Assembly (NCBI RefSeq): GCF_025965415.1
Contig: NZ_JAOPWY010000085.1
Span: forward strand, 1-64,000
Reading direction: 5' to 3'
Source: Nocardioides sp.
GTDB lineage: Bacteria > Actinomycetota > Actinomycetes > Propionibacteriales > Nocardioidaceae
Length of the DNA: 64,000 nucleotides
Numbering within the stretch: position 1 is the first letter of the stretch; the number at the start of each line of letters is the position of its first letter. The notes beneath the pieces were generated by a model. That model was given only the letters and a program-made list of their open reading frames with translations, did no database searches and was not told where the DNA came from. The position numbers and the translations under genes were made by a program. Positions 22,036 through 30,580 of this stretch are shown piece after piece.

Positions 22036-23970
22036 ATGAACACCCTCTTGATCGCCAACCGCGGCGAGATCGCCCTGCGGGTGATGCGCACCGCGCGCCG
22101 CCTGGGCTGGCAGACCGTCGCGATCCACACCGATCTCGACGCCGACGCACCGCACGTGCGGGCTGCCGACGCCGCCGTCCGGGTCGGCTCCTACCTCGAC
22201 ATCGACGCCGTCGTGGCCGCGGCGCGCGAGAGCGGTGCCGGACACGTCCACCCGGGCTACGGCTTCCTCTCCGAGCGCGCACCCTTCGCCCGGGCGCTGG
22301 CCGACGCCGGCATCACCCTGGTCGGTCCGACGGCCGAGGTGATGGACGCGATGGGCCGCAAGGACAGGGCGCGGGACATCGCGGTCGCGGCGGGCGTGCC
22401 CGTGGTGCCGTCGTACTCCCTCGATGACGACCCGACGACCTTCGCCTACCCGGTGCTGGTCAAGGCCGCGGCTGGCGGCGGCGGCAAGGGCATGCGCGTG
22501 GTGCGCTCGGCGGACGAGTTCGCCGAGGCGTGCGACGCGGCCCGGCGCGAGTCGCTCAAGGCCTTCGGTGACGACACGCTCCTGGTCGAGAAGTACGTCG
22601 AGTCCGGCCGCCACATCGAGGTGCAGGTCATGGGTGACGCGCACGGACGCGTGCTCCACTTCTTCGAGCGGGACTGCTCCACCCAGCGCCGGCACCAGAA
22701 GGTGCTCGAGGAGGCGCCCGCACCGACGATCGACGACGCTCAGCGCGCGGCCATCACGGCGTCGGCCGTCGCGTTGGCGCAGCAGTGCGGCTACACCGGC
22801 GCCGGCACGGTCGAGTTCCTTCTGGACAACGCGAGCGCCGAGTTCTACTTCCTCGAGATGAACACCCGGCTCCAGGTCGAGCACCCGGTGACCGAGGAGG
22901 TCGTCCGGGTCCGGTCCGCGTCGGGGAGCGAGCGCGTCGACCTCGTCGAGCTGCAGCTCCTCGTCGCGACCGGCGAGCCGCTGCCCTTCGACCAGGACGA
23001 CGTGACGCTCGAGGGCCACGCGATCGAGGCGCGCGTCTACGCCGAGGACTCCTTCCACGGCTTCCTCCCGCAGGCCGGGCGTACGTCGATCGTGCGGTGG
23101 CCTTCCGGCGACGGTGTTCGCGTCGACCACGCGCTCGAGCCGGACCAGGAGGTCAGCACCTCCTACGACCCGATGCTCGGCAAGGTCATCGCCCGGGGTG
23201 CCGACCGCGAGGCGGCGCGCGCCGGCCTCGTCGCGGCCCTCGACGAGACCGCGATCCTCGGCATCACGACCAACACCGGCTTCCTGCGCGCGCTGGCGGC
23301 CTCGGACGAGTTCCGCGACGCCGCCATCGACACGGCCTGGCTCGACGACCACGAGGTGCCGGCGCCCGACCCCGACCTGGCGCGGATCTTCGGCGCCTGG
23401 ACCGAGGTGCTGCTCGACACGATGCCCGGCTCGCGGCAGGGCGGCACCGGCCCGTGGCGGTCGGACGGCTGGCGGATGGGCGCCGACCCGGCTCCCGACA
23501 CCGTCGTGCTCGGCGACGACCTCGTGGTGGTCGACCGGCACCTCGGCCGCGTGACGCACGACGGGCGCGACCACGACGTACGCCTCGTGTCGGCGGCCGA
23601 CCACACCGTCCACCTCCTCGTCGACGGCCGCGCCGAGCACGCCGTGCTCGACGTGCAGCGGGACCTCGTCGAGGTCGTGCACCGCGGCCAGCGCTGGACG
23701 TGGGAGCGGCCCGACCCGTTCGGCGACCACGGCGTCGCGGCCGGTGACGGCACGCTGCTCGCGCCCATGCCCGGCACCGTCCTCGCGGTGAACGTCGAGC
23801 CCGCCCAGGTCGTGGCAGAGGGTGAGACGCTGGGCGTCATGGAGGCGATGAAGATGGAGCTCGCCCTCAAGGCGCCCTTCGCCGGCACGGTCACGACCGT
23901 CGGTGCGGCCGTCGGCGACCTCGTCACGCTCGGCGCGACGCTCTTCGTGGTGGAGGCGCTCGATGACTGA
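22036..23970 (+). CDS. Acyl-CoA carboxylase alpha subunit (biotin carboxylase plus biotin carrier)
   Basis: 644 residues. The ATP-grasp biotin carboxylase domain spans about 1-445 (IANRGEIALRVMRTARRLG at the N terminus, KAAAGGGGKGMRVV ATP loop, EMNTRLQVEHPVTE catalytic region), then a bridging region with DGRAEHAVLDV, and a C-terminal biotinyl domain with EAMKMEL, the biotin attachment site being Lys606. Biotin carboxylase charges biotin with bicarbonate using ATP and passes it to the beta subunit encoded just upstream. ATG 22036 has AAGGAGA four bases upstream. The stop overlaps the HMG-CoA lyase ATG by eight bases, indicating coupled translation. Substrate assignment (3-methylcrotonyl-CoA) rests mainly on context. 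Confidence 0.93.
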   Translation: MNTLLIANRGEIALRVMRTARRLGWQTVAIHTDLDADAPHVRAADAAVRVGSYLDIDAVVAAARESGAGHVHPGYGFLSERAPFARALADAGITLVGPTAEVMDAMGRKDRARDIAVAAGVPVVPSYSLDDDPTTFAYPVLVKAAAGGGGKGMRVVRSADEFAEACDAARRESLKAFGDDTLLVEKYVESGRHIEVQVMGDAHGRVLHFFERDCSTQRRHQKVLEEAPAPTIDDAQRAAITASAVALAQQCGYTGAGTVEFLLDNASAEFYFLEMNTRLQVEHPVTEEVVRVRSASGSERVDLVELQLLVATGEPLPFDQDDVTLEGHAIEARVYAEDSFHGFLPQAGRTSIVRWPSGDGVRVDHALEPDQEVSTSYDPMLGKVIARGADREAARAGLVAALDETAILGITTNTGFLRALAASDEFRDAAIDTAWLDDHEVPAPDPDLARIFGAWTEVLLDTMPGSRQGGTGPWRSDGWRMGADPAPDTVVLGDDLVVVDRHLGRVTHDGRDHDVRLVSAADHTVHLLVDGRAEHAVLDVQRDLVEVVHRGQRWTWERPDPFGDHGVAAGDGTLLAPMPGTVLAVNVEPAQVVAEGETLGVMEAMKMELALKAPFAGTVTTVGAAVGDLVTLGATLFVVEALDD

Positions 23971-24910
23971 GCTGCCCATGACCGTCCCCGCCGACGGACT
24001 GCCCGGCCGGGTCACGATCTATGAGGTCGGCCCCCGCGACGGCCTGCAGAACGAGCAGGCGATCGTCCCGGTCGAGGTCAAGGCCGAGTTCGTACGACGC
24101 CTCGTCGCCGCCGGGCTCCCGATCGTCGAGGCGACCAGCTTCGTGCACCCCAGGTGGGTGCCGCAGCTCGCCGACGCCGCGGAGCTGATGGCCGACCTCG
24201 GTGAGGCCGGCCGCCACCTGCCCGTGCTGGTGCCCAACGAGCGCGGCCTCGACCGGGCCCTGGAGCTCGGGCTCGAGCACATCGCGATCTTCGGCAGCGC
24301 GACGGAGACCTTCGCGACCAAGAACCTCAACCGCACCTTCGACGAGCAGTTCGCGATGTTCGAGCCCACCGTGGCGCGCGCCCGGGGGGCCGGGATGGAC
24401 GTGCGGGCCTACGTCTCGATGTGCTTCGGCGACCCGTGGGAGGGCGCCGTGCCGATCGAGCAGGTCGTCACCGCCGGCACCCGGCTGCTCGACCTCGGCG
24501 CGAGCCAGCTCAGCCTCGGCGACACCATCGGGGTCGCCACCGCGGGCCACGTGACCGCGCTGGTCGCCGCCTTCGCCGAGGCGGGCGTGGGCACCGACCG
24601 GCTCGCGATGCACTTCCACGACACCTACGGCCAGGCCCTGGCCAACACCTTCTCCGCGCTGCAGGCCGGCATCACCACCTTCGACGCCAGCGCAGGAGGT
24701 CTCGGCGGCTGCCCCTACGCGAAGTCGGCGACCGGCAACCTCGCCACCGAGGACCTCGTCTGGATGCTCACCGGGCTCGGGATCGAGCACGGTGTGGACC
24801 TCGGCGCCGTCGTCGCGACCAGCGTGTGGATGGCCGACGAGCTCGGCCGCCCGAGCCCGAGCGCCGTCGTACGAGCGCTCGGTGGCGGACTGGCACAATC
24901 GCCCCCATGA
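23963..24910 (+). CDS. Hydroxymethylglutaryl-CoA lyase
   Basis: A 315-residue DRE-TIM metallolyase that splits HMG-CoA into acetoacetate and acetyl-CoA, the last step of leucine breakdown. VTIYEVGPRDGLQNE is the N-terminal substrate/metal motif, FHDTYGQALAN supplies metal-binding His, and the signature GLGGCPYAKSATGN carries the catalytic Cys250 (Ser where Gly is usual after Lys). Length is normal. The ATG overlaps the carboxylase stop, and its own stop overlaps the first sulfotransferase ATG (ATGA), so the operon appears to continue. Isovaleryl-CoA dehydrogenase and methylglutaconyl-CoA hydratase genes are not in this cluster. Confidence 0.93.
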   Translation: MTELPMTVPADGLPGRVTIYEVGPRDGLQNEQAIVPVEVKAEFVRRLVAAGLPIVEATSFVHPRWVPQLADAAELMADLGEAGRHLPVLVPNERGLDRALELGLEHIAIFGSATETFATKNLNRTFDEQFAMFEPTVARARGAGMDVRAYVSMCFGDPWEGAVPIEQVVTAGTRLLDLGASQLSLGDTIGVATAGHVTALVAAFAEAGVGTDRLAMHFHDTYGQALANTFSALQAGITTFDASAGGLGGCPYAKSATGNLATEDLVWMLTGLGIEHGVDLGAVVATSVWMADELGRPSPSAVVRALGGGLAQSPP

Positions 24911-25995
24911 GCCGCGTCGTCCACCTCCACATCGGCGCTCCCAAGACCGGGACGACCTACCTCCAGGACCGGCTGCGGCTCAACACCGCCTCCCTGGCCC
25001 GGCACGGCGTGACCGTGCCCGCCACGCGCCCTGGACGCTCCGACATGTTCCACTTCCGCGCCGCGCTCGACCTGCTCGAGCAGGACTGGGGCGGGCCGCC
25101 CGGGCACGCCAGGGGCGCCTGGGACGCGATGGTGAGGCGGGTCAATCGCGGCGAGGACAACGTCGTGATCAGCCACGAGATCCTCGCCGGCGCCAAGCCC
25201 GACAAGATCGCCAAGGCGATGAACGACCTCGCCGGCAACGAGGTGCACATCGTCTACTCCGCGCGCGACCTCGCCCGCCAGATCCCCGCCGCGTGGCAGG
25301 AGTCGATCAAGCAGGGCCGCAAGTGGCAGTTCCGCCGCTTCATCGACCGCTACGAGTCCGGCAAGACCTTCTTCTTCCGCCAGGCGCTGGACCTGCCCGA
25401 GGTGCTGACCGCCTGGGGCGCCAAGATGCCGCCGGAGCGGATCCACGTGGTGACCGTCCCCCACGACCGCGGACCCGACGGCGACGAGCTGTGGCTGCGC
25501 TTCTGCCGGGCGTTCGGCATCGACCCCGCGTGGGCCCCGCTGGACTCCGAGCGCGACAACCGCTCGCTCGGGATCGCCGAGACGTCGCTGCTGCGCAAGC
25601 TCAACCGCCGCCTCGAGCTGGGCGTGTGGCGCGACCCCGTCTACGACGCCCTCATCCGGCAGCTCCTCGCCCAGGAGGTCCTGGTGGCGCGCGACGCCGT
25701 CCCCGTACGCCTGCCCCCCGACCGCTACGACTTCGCCGAGCAGCAGGCAGAGCTCTGGATCGAGTGGGTCAAGGGCAGCGGCGTCGACGTGATCGGCGAC
25801 CTCGAGGACCTGCGTCCGCGGCGCCCGGCCGAGGACGCGGAGTGGCGCAACCCCGACCGCGTCCGCGCCAAGCTGGAGCTCAGCGCCGCCCTGGACGCGC
25901 TCACGGTGATGACGCGCGAGGCCGCCAGCCACGCCTCCAGCGGCGCGGTGGGCGGCCGGCTGCGCGAGACCGCCCGCCGGCTGCGCGACCGTTGA
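24907..25995 (+). CDS. Sulfotransferase-like protein 1 (intact PAPS loop)
   Basis: A 362-residue protein starting MSRVVHLHIGAPKTGTTYLQ. GAPKTGTT (residues 10-17) is the 5'-phosphosulfate-binding loop of PAPS-dependent sulfotransferases, and VVISHEIL and VYSARDLARQIPAAWQ fit the strand containing the 3'-phosphate-binding Arg. C-terminal part ends with VDVIGDLEDLRP, shared with the two following genes. Related actinobacterial proteins sit in cell-wall polysaccharide clusters, so the acceptor may be a glycan, but none is indicated here. Its ATG overlaps the HMG-CoA lyase stop, and its stop overlaps the next start (TTGA). Probably cytosolic. Confidence 0.82.
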   Translation: MSRVVHLHIGAPKTGTTYLQDRLRLNTASLARHGVTVPATRPGRSDMFHFRAALDLLEQDWGGPPGHARGAWDAMVRRVNRGEDNVVISHEILAGAKPDKIAKAMNDLAGNEVHIVYSARDLARQIPAAWQESIKQGRKWQFRRFIDRYESGKTFFFRQALDLPEVLTAWGAKMPPERIHVVTVPHDRGPDGDELWLRFCRAFGIDPAWAPLDSERDNRSLGIAETSLLRKLNRRLELGVWRDPVYDALIRQLLAQEVLVARDAVPVRLPPDRYDFAEQQAELWIEWVKGSGVDVIGDLEDLRPRRPAEDAEWRNPDRVRAKLELSAALDALTVMTREAASHASSGAVGGRLRETARRLRDR

Positions 25996-27116
25996 CCGGC
26001 GCCTCCGCGTCCGACCCGTCCGGCCGCGCCCACAGCTGGATCGCGCACCTGCGCGAGGGGGGTACGACGCCCTGGCTGGCGTGGTCCCACCACGGTGCGG
26101 CCGCGGGCGGCCCGCTCCCCGGTGCCCAGCAGCTCGAGCTGCTGCGCCGGATCAACCTCGCTGCCCCGGCCGATCGAGCCCTCGCTGACCGCGTGCTGGC
26201 CGCCCCGGCCGCGGGCCGCGGCAAGGCCGACCTGCCGCTCCTCGGGCTCGCCCCCTCCGGCTTCGGTCCCCGCCCGGTCGACCCGGCGACCGTCAGCGCC
26301 CACGAGCTGCTGCGCGTCGCCTCGGTCCTGCTCGCCGACGACCTCGTCGGCCTGGGCGCCGACCCGGTCCGCGCGACGTGGCCCCGCCCGTGGCGACGGA
26401 GGTTCCGGCTGGTGGGCGACCCCGTGCTGGTCGGCGCCCTCCGCGAGGACCTGCTCGCCCGCGGGCGCCCCGAGGGCGGGCCGCGCACGTTCGTCGTCGC
26501 CGTCGGCGCGCCGCTCGACGACCTGCTCGCGCACACCTGGACCCAGCGCTGCTTCGAGACCGGCACCAAGCCGTGGGCCGAGTGGCTGCGGTTCTGGCGC
26601 GAGCGCGACCAGCTGCCCGCCAGGGCCGACCTCCTCGCCTCCGTACGCCGCTGGAACGCCCGCCGTCCCTTCGTCCGGATCGTGACCGACCTCGACCAGC
26701 TGCCCCGGCAGGTCGGCGTACGACGCCTGCCGGAGGTCCGCGTGCCTGGCGCCGACCAGGCCGAGCTGGCCCGCCGGGTGGCCGCGGTCGTGGGCCTCAG
26801 GGTCCCCGCCGACCAGCGCCCCGGCCTGATGCGGACGCTCCAGCGACGGATGCCCGGCAGCGGCGCCGCGCCCATCGGCGTACCTGCCCGCGAACGGGAG
26901 TGGGTCGCCGCCTCGGCCGAGCGGATGTCCCGGAGCCTGACGCGCGCTGGCTACTCTGTCGTCGGCGACCTCGCCGATCTCGCGCCGCGCGCCGCGTCGG
27001 CCGCGACCGGCACCGGCGGCGCCGACGACCGGCAGGTGCTGGACCTGGCGATCCGGATGGTGGTCGACCCGAGCTGGCGGAGCCGGCGACCGAGTGAGGG
27101 GGAGGGGCAGCAGTGA
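25992..27116 (+). CDS. Diverged sulfotransferase paralogue lacking the PAPS loop
   Basis: 374 residues from a TTG at 25992 that overlaps the preceding stop. The N-terminal third (REGGTTPWLAWSHHG, PLPGAQQLELLRRIN) is unlike its neighbours and has no P-loop-like GxPKTGT. The rest can be aligned by eye to the flanking sulfotransferases: LAHTWTQRCFETG matches IPAAWQESIKQG and IPAEWQENVKHR, and YSVVGDLADLAP matches VDVIGDLEDLRP and HDVAGSLDDL. I infer a paralogue that lost sulfonate-donor binding and now serves as a partner or scaffold. The low-frequency TTG start implies lower, coupled translation. Function unknown; not a frameshifted pseudogene, as the frame is intact and compositionally normal. 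Confidence 0.75.
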   Translation: MTGASASDPSGRAHSWIAHLREGGTTPWLAWSHHGAAAGGPLPGAQQLELLRRINLAAPADRALADRVLAAPAAGRGKADLPLLGLAPSGFGPRPVDPATVSAHELLRVASVLLADDLVGLGADPVRATWPRPWRRRFRLVGDPVLVGALREDLLARGRPEGGPRTFVVAVGAPLDDLLAHTWTQRCFETGTKPWAEWLRFWRERDQLPARADLLASVRRWNARRPFVRIVTDLDQLPRQVGVRRLPEVRVPGADQAELARRVAAVVGLRVPADQRPGLMRTLQRRMPGSGAAPIGVPAREREWVAASAERMSRSLTRAGYSVVGDLADLAPRAASAATGTGGADDRQVLDLAIRMVVDPSWRSRRPSEGEGQQ

Positions 27117-28315
27117 GCAAGCGAGTGCTGCTGCACGTCGGCTGCCCCAAGACCGGCACGTCGTACCTCCAGGACGTGCTGTTCCGCAACCAGGAGATCC
27201 TCCGCGAGCACGACATCCTCTATCCGGCCGACCGCTTCGACGCCCACTTCCTGGCGGCCCTCGACCTCATGACGCTGCCGTGGGGAGGCCTGGAGACCGA
27301 GGCGGTCGGCGCGTGGGACCGGCTGGCCGAGCAGGTCCGCGAGTGGCACGGCACCGCGATCATCAGCCACGAGATCTTCGCCCGCGCCACGCCCACCCAG
27401 GTCGAGCGCGCCCTCGCCTCGCTCGGTGACGCGGAGGTCCACCTCGTCCTTTCGGTGCGCGACCTGGTGCGTCAGATCCCGGCCGAGTGGCAGGAGAACG
27501 TCAAGCACCGCAGCCACATCACCTATGCCAGGTTCCTGCAGGCCGTCCGCGACCCCGCGCGCGAGTCGAAGATCGGATCGTGGTTCTGGGCGGTCCAGGA
27601 GATCCCCGACATCCTCGATCGCTGGGGCGCCTCCCTGCCGGCCGACCGCGTCCACCTCGTCACGGTGCCGCCCTCGGGCTCCGACCGGGGCGAGCTGTGG
27701 CGCCGCTTCTCGCGCACCTTCGGCCTCGACGACCTGCCGCTCGACCTCACCGCCGAGCGGGAGAACCCGTCCCTCGGCGTGCCCGAGACCTCCCTGCTGC
27801 GCACCATCAACCAGCGGGTGACCTCGATCCTGGCACCGCCCGACTACCGTCCGCTGGTGCGCGAGCTGCTCGCCCACCAGACCCTGTCGCGCGGCGTCGC
27901 CTCGGCGCGCCTCGGGCTGGCGCCGGACGACCACGCCTGGGCGCAGGGCCTGTCCCGCAGCTGGGTGAGGCTGCTCGCGGAGCGCGGCCACGACGTCGCC
28001 GGCTCGCTCGACGACCTGCTCGGTCCCGACCTCGGCCCCTTCGCCGACCCCGACACCGCGAGCGCCGAGGAGCTGCTGCCGCCGGCGCTCGATGCGATCT
28101 CCGCCCTGCTCGTGGAGGCCGCCCGGCTGCGCGCCGTGGAGGAGCGGCTCCACGAGGAGCTCCGGGAGGCGCACCAGGAGCGCGACCGCGCGCGGCTGAC
28201 ACCGTCGTACAGGATCCGCCGCAAGGTGGTCACCAGCCTGGAGGACAGCGCCGTGGGGCGCGGCACGCTGGACACCTATCGTCGGCTCAAGGGCAGGGGC
28301 AAGGGCCCCGCCTGA
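27113..28315 (+). CDS. Sulfotransferase-like protein 2 with C-terminal coiled coil
   Basis: A 400-residue paralogue of the gene at 24907. GCPKTGTSYLQ (residues 10-20) is the PAPS-binding loop, LVLSVRDLVRQIPAEWQ the second nucleotide-binding segment, and HDVAGSLDDL the shared C-terminal motif. After it comes a heptad-like helix RLRAVEERLHEELREAHQER and a basic tail (LTPSYRIRRKVV), a feature common in actinobacterial glycan-modifying enzymes that assemble on membrane complexes. GTG 27113 overlaps the upstream stop by four bases (GTGA). Last gene of the apparent operon; 125 bases follow before the next gene. The acceptor is unknown. Confidence 0.82.
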   Translation: MSKRVLLHVGCPKTGTSYLQDVLFRNQEILREHDILYPADRFDAHFLAALDLMTLPWGGLETEAVGAWDRLAEQVREWHGTAIISHEIFARATPTQVERALASLGDAEVHLVLSVRDLVRQIPAEWQENVKHRSHITYARFLQAVRDPARESKIGSWFWAVQEIPDILDRWGASLPADRVHLVTVPPSGSDRGELWRRFSRTFGLDDLPLDLTAERENPSLGVPETSLLRTINQRVTSILAPPDYRPLVRELLAHQTLSRGVASARLGLAPDDHAWAQGLSRSWVRLLAERGHDVAGSLDDLLGPDLGPFADPDTASAEELLPPALDAISALLVEAARLRAVEERLHEELREAHQERDRARLTPSYRIRRKVVTSLEDSAVGRGTLDTYRRLKGRGKGPA

Positions 28316-28440
28316 CCCGCTCCTCGGGTGTACTGTCGGAGGTAGCCGCGGGTCACTCCTTCGAACCGACGGTGGGTCTGCAGCGTCTCGTGACGAGCGC
28401 CTCTCTGTGTGCCTCCTTCGAGCTCACGCGAGAGAACCTC

Positions 28441-29139
28441 ATGGTCCCTGCATCCGATGCCTCCTCCTCCGACTTCACCCAGTCGATCGCCGAGGCCGCC
28501 CGCACGCTGAACAAGCCGCGGAGCCTCGACGACACCCTCCAGACGATCGTCGAGGTCGCCTGCAACTCCGTGCCCGGCTTCGAGCACGTGGGCATCGCGA
28601 CGCTCGAGAAGAAGGGCGTGATCCAGACCCGGGCCTTCACCGGCGTCCTGGTGCAGTGCCTCGACGCCACGCAGTACGCCCTGCAGGAGGGTCCGTGCTC
28701 GGAGGTGCTGCGGGGCGACGGTCCGGTGTGCGTCTCGAGCCTCACCACCGAGGACCGGTGGCCCCGCTACGCCCCACAGGCGCGCGAGGCGGGGGTCCGC
28801 TCGCAGCTCGCGGTCAAGCTCTACCTCGACCGGGGCACGCTCGGCGGCATCAACTTCTACTCCACGGTCAACGAGGTCGTGAGCGAGGACGCGCAGGCGC
28901 TGGCCCGGCTGTTCGGCACCCACGCGGCGATCGCCCTCGGTCATGCCCGGGAGCGGGAGACCTTCACCGAGGGACTGGAGACCAGACGCGCCATCGGCCA
29001 GGCCATCGGCATCCTCATGGAGCGCTACGACGTGAACGAGGACCGGGCCTTCGCCTTCCTCGTCCGGGCCTCCTCGCACGCGAACATCAAGCTGCGTGCG
29101 GTGGCGCAGGCGCTGGTCGAGGAGGGCAACGTCCGGTAG
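28441..29139 (+). CDS. GAF and ANTAR domain RNA-binding regulator
   Basis: A 232-residue regulator with an N-terminal GAF sensor domain (about 25-170) and C-terminal ANTAR domain (about 175-230; RRAIGQAIGILMERYDVNEDRAFAFLV). ANTAR domains bind paired hairpins in mRNA leaders and act as antiterminators, usually after dimerisation triggered by the sensor. The GAF ligand is unknown. ATG 28441 has GAGAGAA upstream; the frame is open further 5' but those residues are not GAF-like. It stands alone, 125 bases after the sulfotransferase operon. This class is very common in Nocardioides-like and mycobacterial genomes. Confidence 0.9.
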   Translation: MVPASDASSSDFTQSIAEAARTLNKPRSLDDTLQTIVEVACNSVPGFEHVGIATLEKKGVIQTRAFTGVLVQCLDATQYALQEGPCSEVLRGDGPVCVSSLTTEDRWPRYAPQAREAGVRSQLAVKLYLDRGTLGGINFYSTVNEVVSEDAQALARLFGTHAAIALGHARERETFTEGLETRRAIGQAIGILMERYDVNEDRAFAFLVRASSHANIKLRAVAQALVEEGNVR

Positions 29140-29192
29140 CGGGCACCGGACAGCGCTGGCCTGCCCCGTGAGGTCCTGCGAGGCTCGGCGCC

Positions 29193-29759
29193 ATGCCCTC
29201 CAGCCCCTGGCCCGTCCGCACCGGCGACCTGCTCCTCCGGGACGCGGTCGAGACCGACCTCGAGGCGCTGCTGTCCTTCCGCAACGACCCGCGCGTCAAC
29301 CGCTTCATGGTGCACACCTACGTCGACCCCGCTGACCTACGGCGCGACTGGCTCGCCGCGGCGGACCGCCCGACGGACTTCTCCTGCGTGGTCGAACGGT
29401 CGGGCCGGGTCGTGGCGATGGGCTTCCTCGACGTCGTCGACGGCCCCGGTCAGCCGGGCAGCCCGACGGGCACGGACGGGCTGATCGGCTACATCGTCGA
29501 CCCCAGGTTCGCCGGCCGGGGCATCGGCTCGGCCACCGCGCGTGCGCTGCTGCGGGCGGCCTTCGAGGTGCTCGGGCTGCGCCGGGTCACCGCGGCGGCG
29601 TACGCCGACAACGCCGCGTCCGTGCGCATCCTCGAGAGCGCGGGCATGCGCCGCGAGCGGCTCTCCCGCCAGGCACTGTGGCACGCGGAGCTCGGCTGGC
29701 TGGACGAGGTGGGCTACGCGCTGCTGGCCGACGAGTGGGCGGCGCCCGGCGATCGGTGA
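29193..29759 (+). CDS. GNAT-family N-acetyltransferase (RimJ-like)
   Basis: A 188-residue acetyl-CoA-dependent N-acetyltransferase of the RimJ/RimL type. LLLRDAVETDLEALLSFRNDP is the first strand-helix unit, VDPRFAGRGIGSATARALL the acetyl-CoA pyrophosphate loop (R/Q-x-x-G-x-G/A), and VTAAAYADNAASVRILESAGM the conserved end of the fold. Substrate unknown; relatives modify ribosomal proteins, aminoglycosides or small amines. ATG 29193 gives the usual short N terminus. Ends at a large hairpin shared with the convergent EcsC gene. Confidence 0.88.
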   Translation: MPSSPWPVRTGDLLLRDAVETDLEALLSFRNDPRVNRFMVHTYVDPADLRRDWLAAADRPTDFSCVVERSGRVVAMGFLDVVDGPGQPGSPTGTDGLIGYIVDPRFAGRGIGSATARALLRAAFEVLGLRRVTAAAYADNAASVRILESAGMRRERLSRQALWHAELGWLDEVGYALLADEWAAPGDR

Positions 29760-29795
29760 AGCGGGCGGGGCCGCGCTCGGTCGACCGGCTCGGTC

Positions 29796-29833
29796 GCCAA
29801 CTCACGAGTTGGTCAGCCAACCGGTGAGTTGGC
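29796..29833. terminator. Bidirectional hairpin between convergent GNAT and EcsC genes
   Basis: GCCAACTCAC pairs perfectly with GTGAGTTGGC (10 bp), and after a 2-base mismatch GTTGG pairs with CCAAC around a TCAG tetraloop. No T-tract on either side. Located midway between the two stops. Confidence 0.75.
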
Positions 29834-29867
29834 ACCACACACGCCAGCCGTGCCGCACCCCCGGGTC

Positions 29868-30545
29868 TCACCGACGGCGCGGCAACAGCTCCCGGTCGGC
29901 GTAGCGACCGATCTTCCACGTCGCGAAGCCGTCGGCGCCGGCCCCGACGACGCCGCCGACGACCGGCACCCGGCGCCCGACCGTGGTGGCCAGGCGCTTG
30001 CCGGCGATGCGCGTGATGATGTTGCTGGCGACGACGGCGGAGATCGTGCCGTCGAGCGTCGGGTCGTGCGCGGGAGCGGTGGCCAGGGCCATCGGGGTGG
30101 CGGGGAGCTTCTTCTTCGTGACCAGCTCGAGGACCTGCTCCTCGCCGAGCAGGAGGGCGAGGATCGCGTTGCGCACGCGCGGGTCTGCCAGGTCGTGGCC
30201 GCGCAGGTGCGCGATGCCGGCGACCATGCGGCACTGGATGACCGCGAGCCCGGTGACGTTGGCGGGCAGGGTGATGGCCATCGTCACGAGCCCGCCGACG
30301 TTGGTCGCGAAGCCCTGGGCGCCGGCGATGCGGACGTTGTTCTCGATGACCTCGTGGATCGCCCGCTCGACGTTGCCGCGCTGCTCGGCGAGCTGCTTGT
30401 CAGCGGCCGTGGCCGCCGGCGCCAGGGGTCCGATGCCGTCGATGGCGCGGTTGAGTGCCTCGCGCACGAAGCCGGTGGTGAGCCCCGGTGCGAGCTCCTG
30501 GATCCTCGGTGCGAGCTGTCGCCCGACGGTCTGCCTCAAGCCCAT
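29868..30545 (-). CDS. EcsC-family protein
   Basis: A 225-residue protein of the EcsC family (named after a Bacillus subtilis transporter-operon gene; molecular function unresolved). It has amphipathic helices and glycine-rich hydrophobic stretches (GFATNVGGLVTMAITLPANVTGL and PVVGGVVGAGADGFATW), suggesting membrane association. IQCRMVAGIAHLRGHDLADPRVRNAILALL is the characteristic central motif. ATG 30545 is the first plausible start. It is divergent from aat with 35 bases between starts, leaving little room for separate promoters. Confidence 0.83.
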   Translation of the reverse strand: MGLRQTVGRQLAPRIQELAPGLTTGFVREALNRAIDGIGPLAPAATAADKQLAEQRGNVERAIHEVIENNVRIAGAQGFATNVGGLVTMAITLPANVTGLAVIQCRMVAGIAHLRGHDLADPRVRNAILALLLGEEQVLELVTKKKLPATPMALATAPAHDPTLDGTISAVVASNIITRIAGKRLATTVGRRVPVVGGVVGAGADGFATWKIGRYADRELLPRRR

Positions 30546-30580
30546 GCCCCGATCGTACGGTCAGTCGCTAGCGTGAGGGG

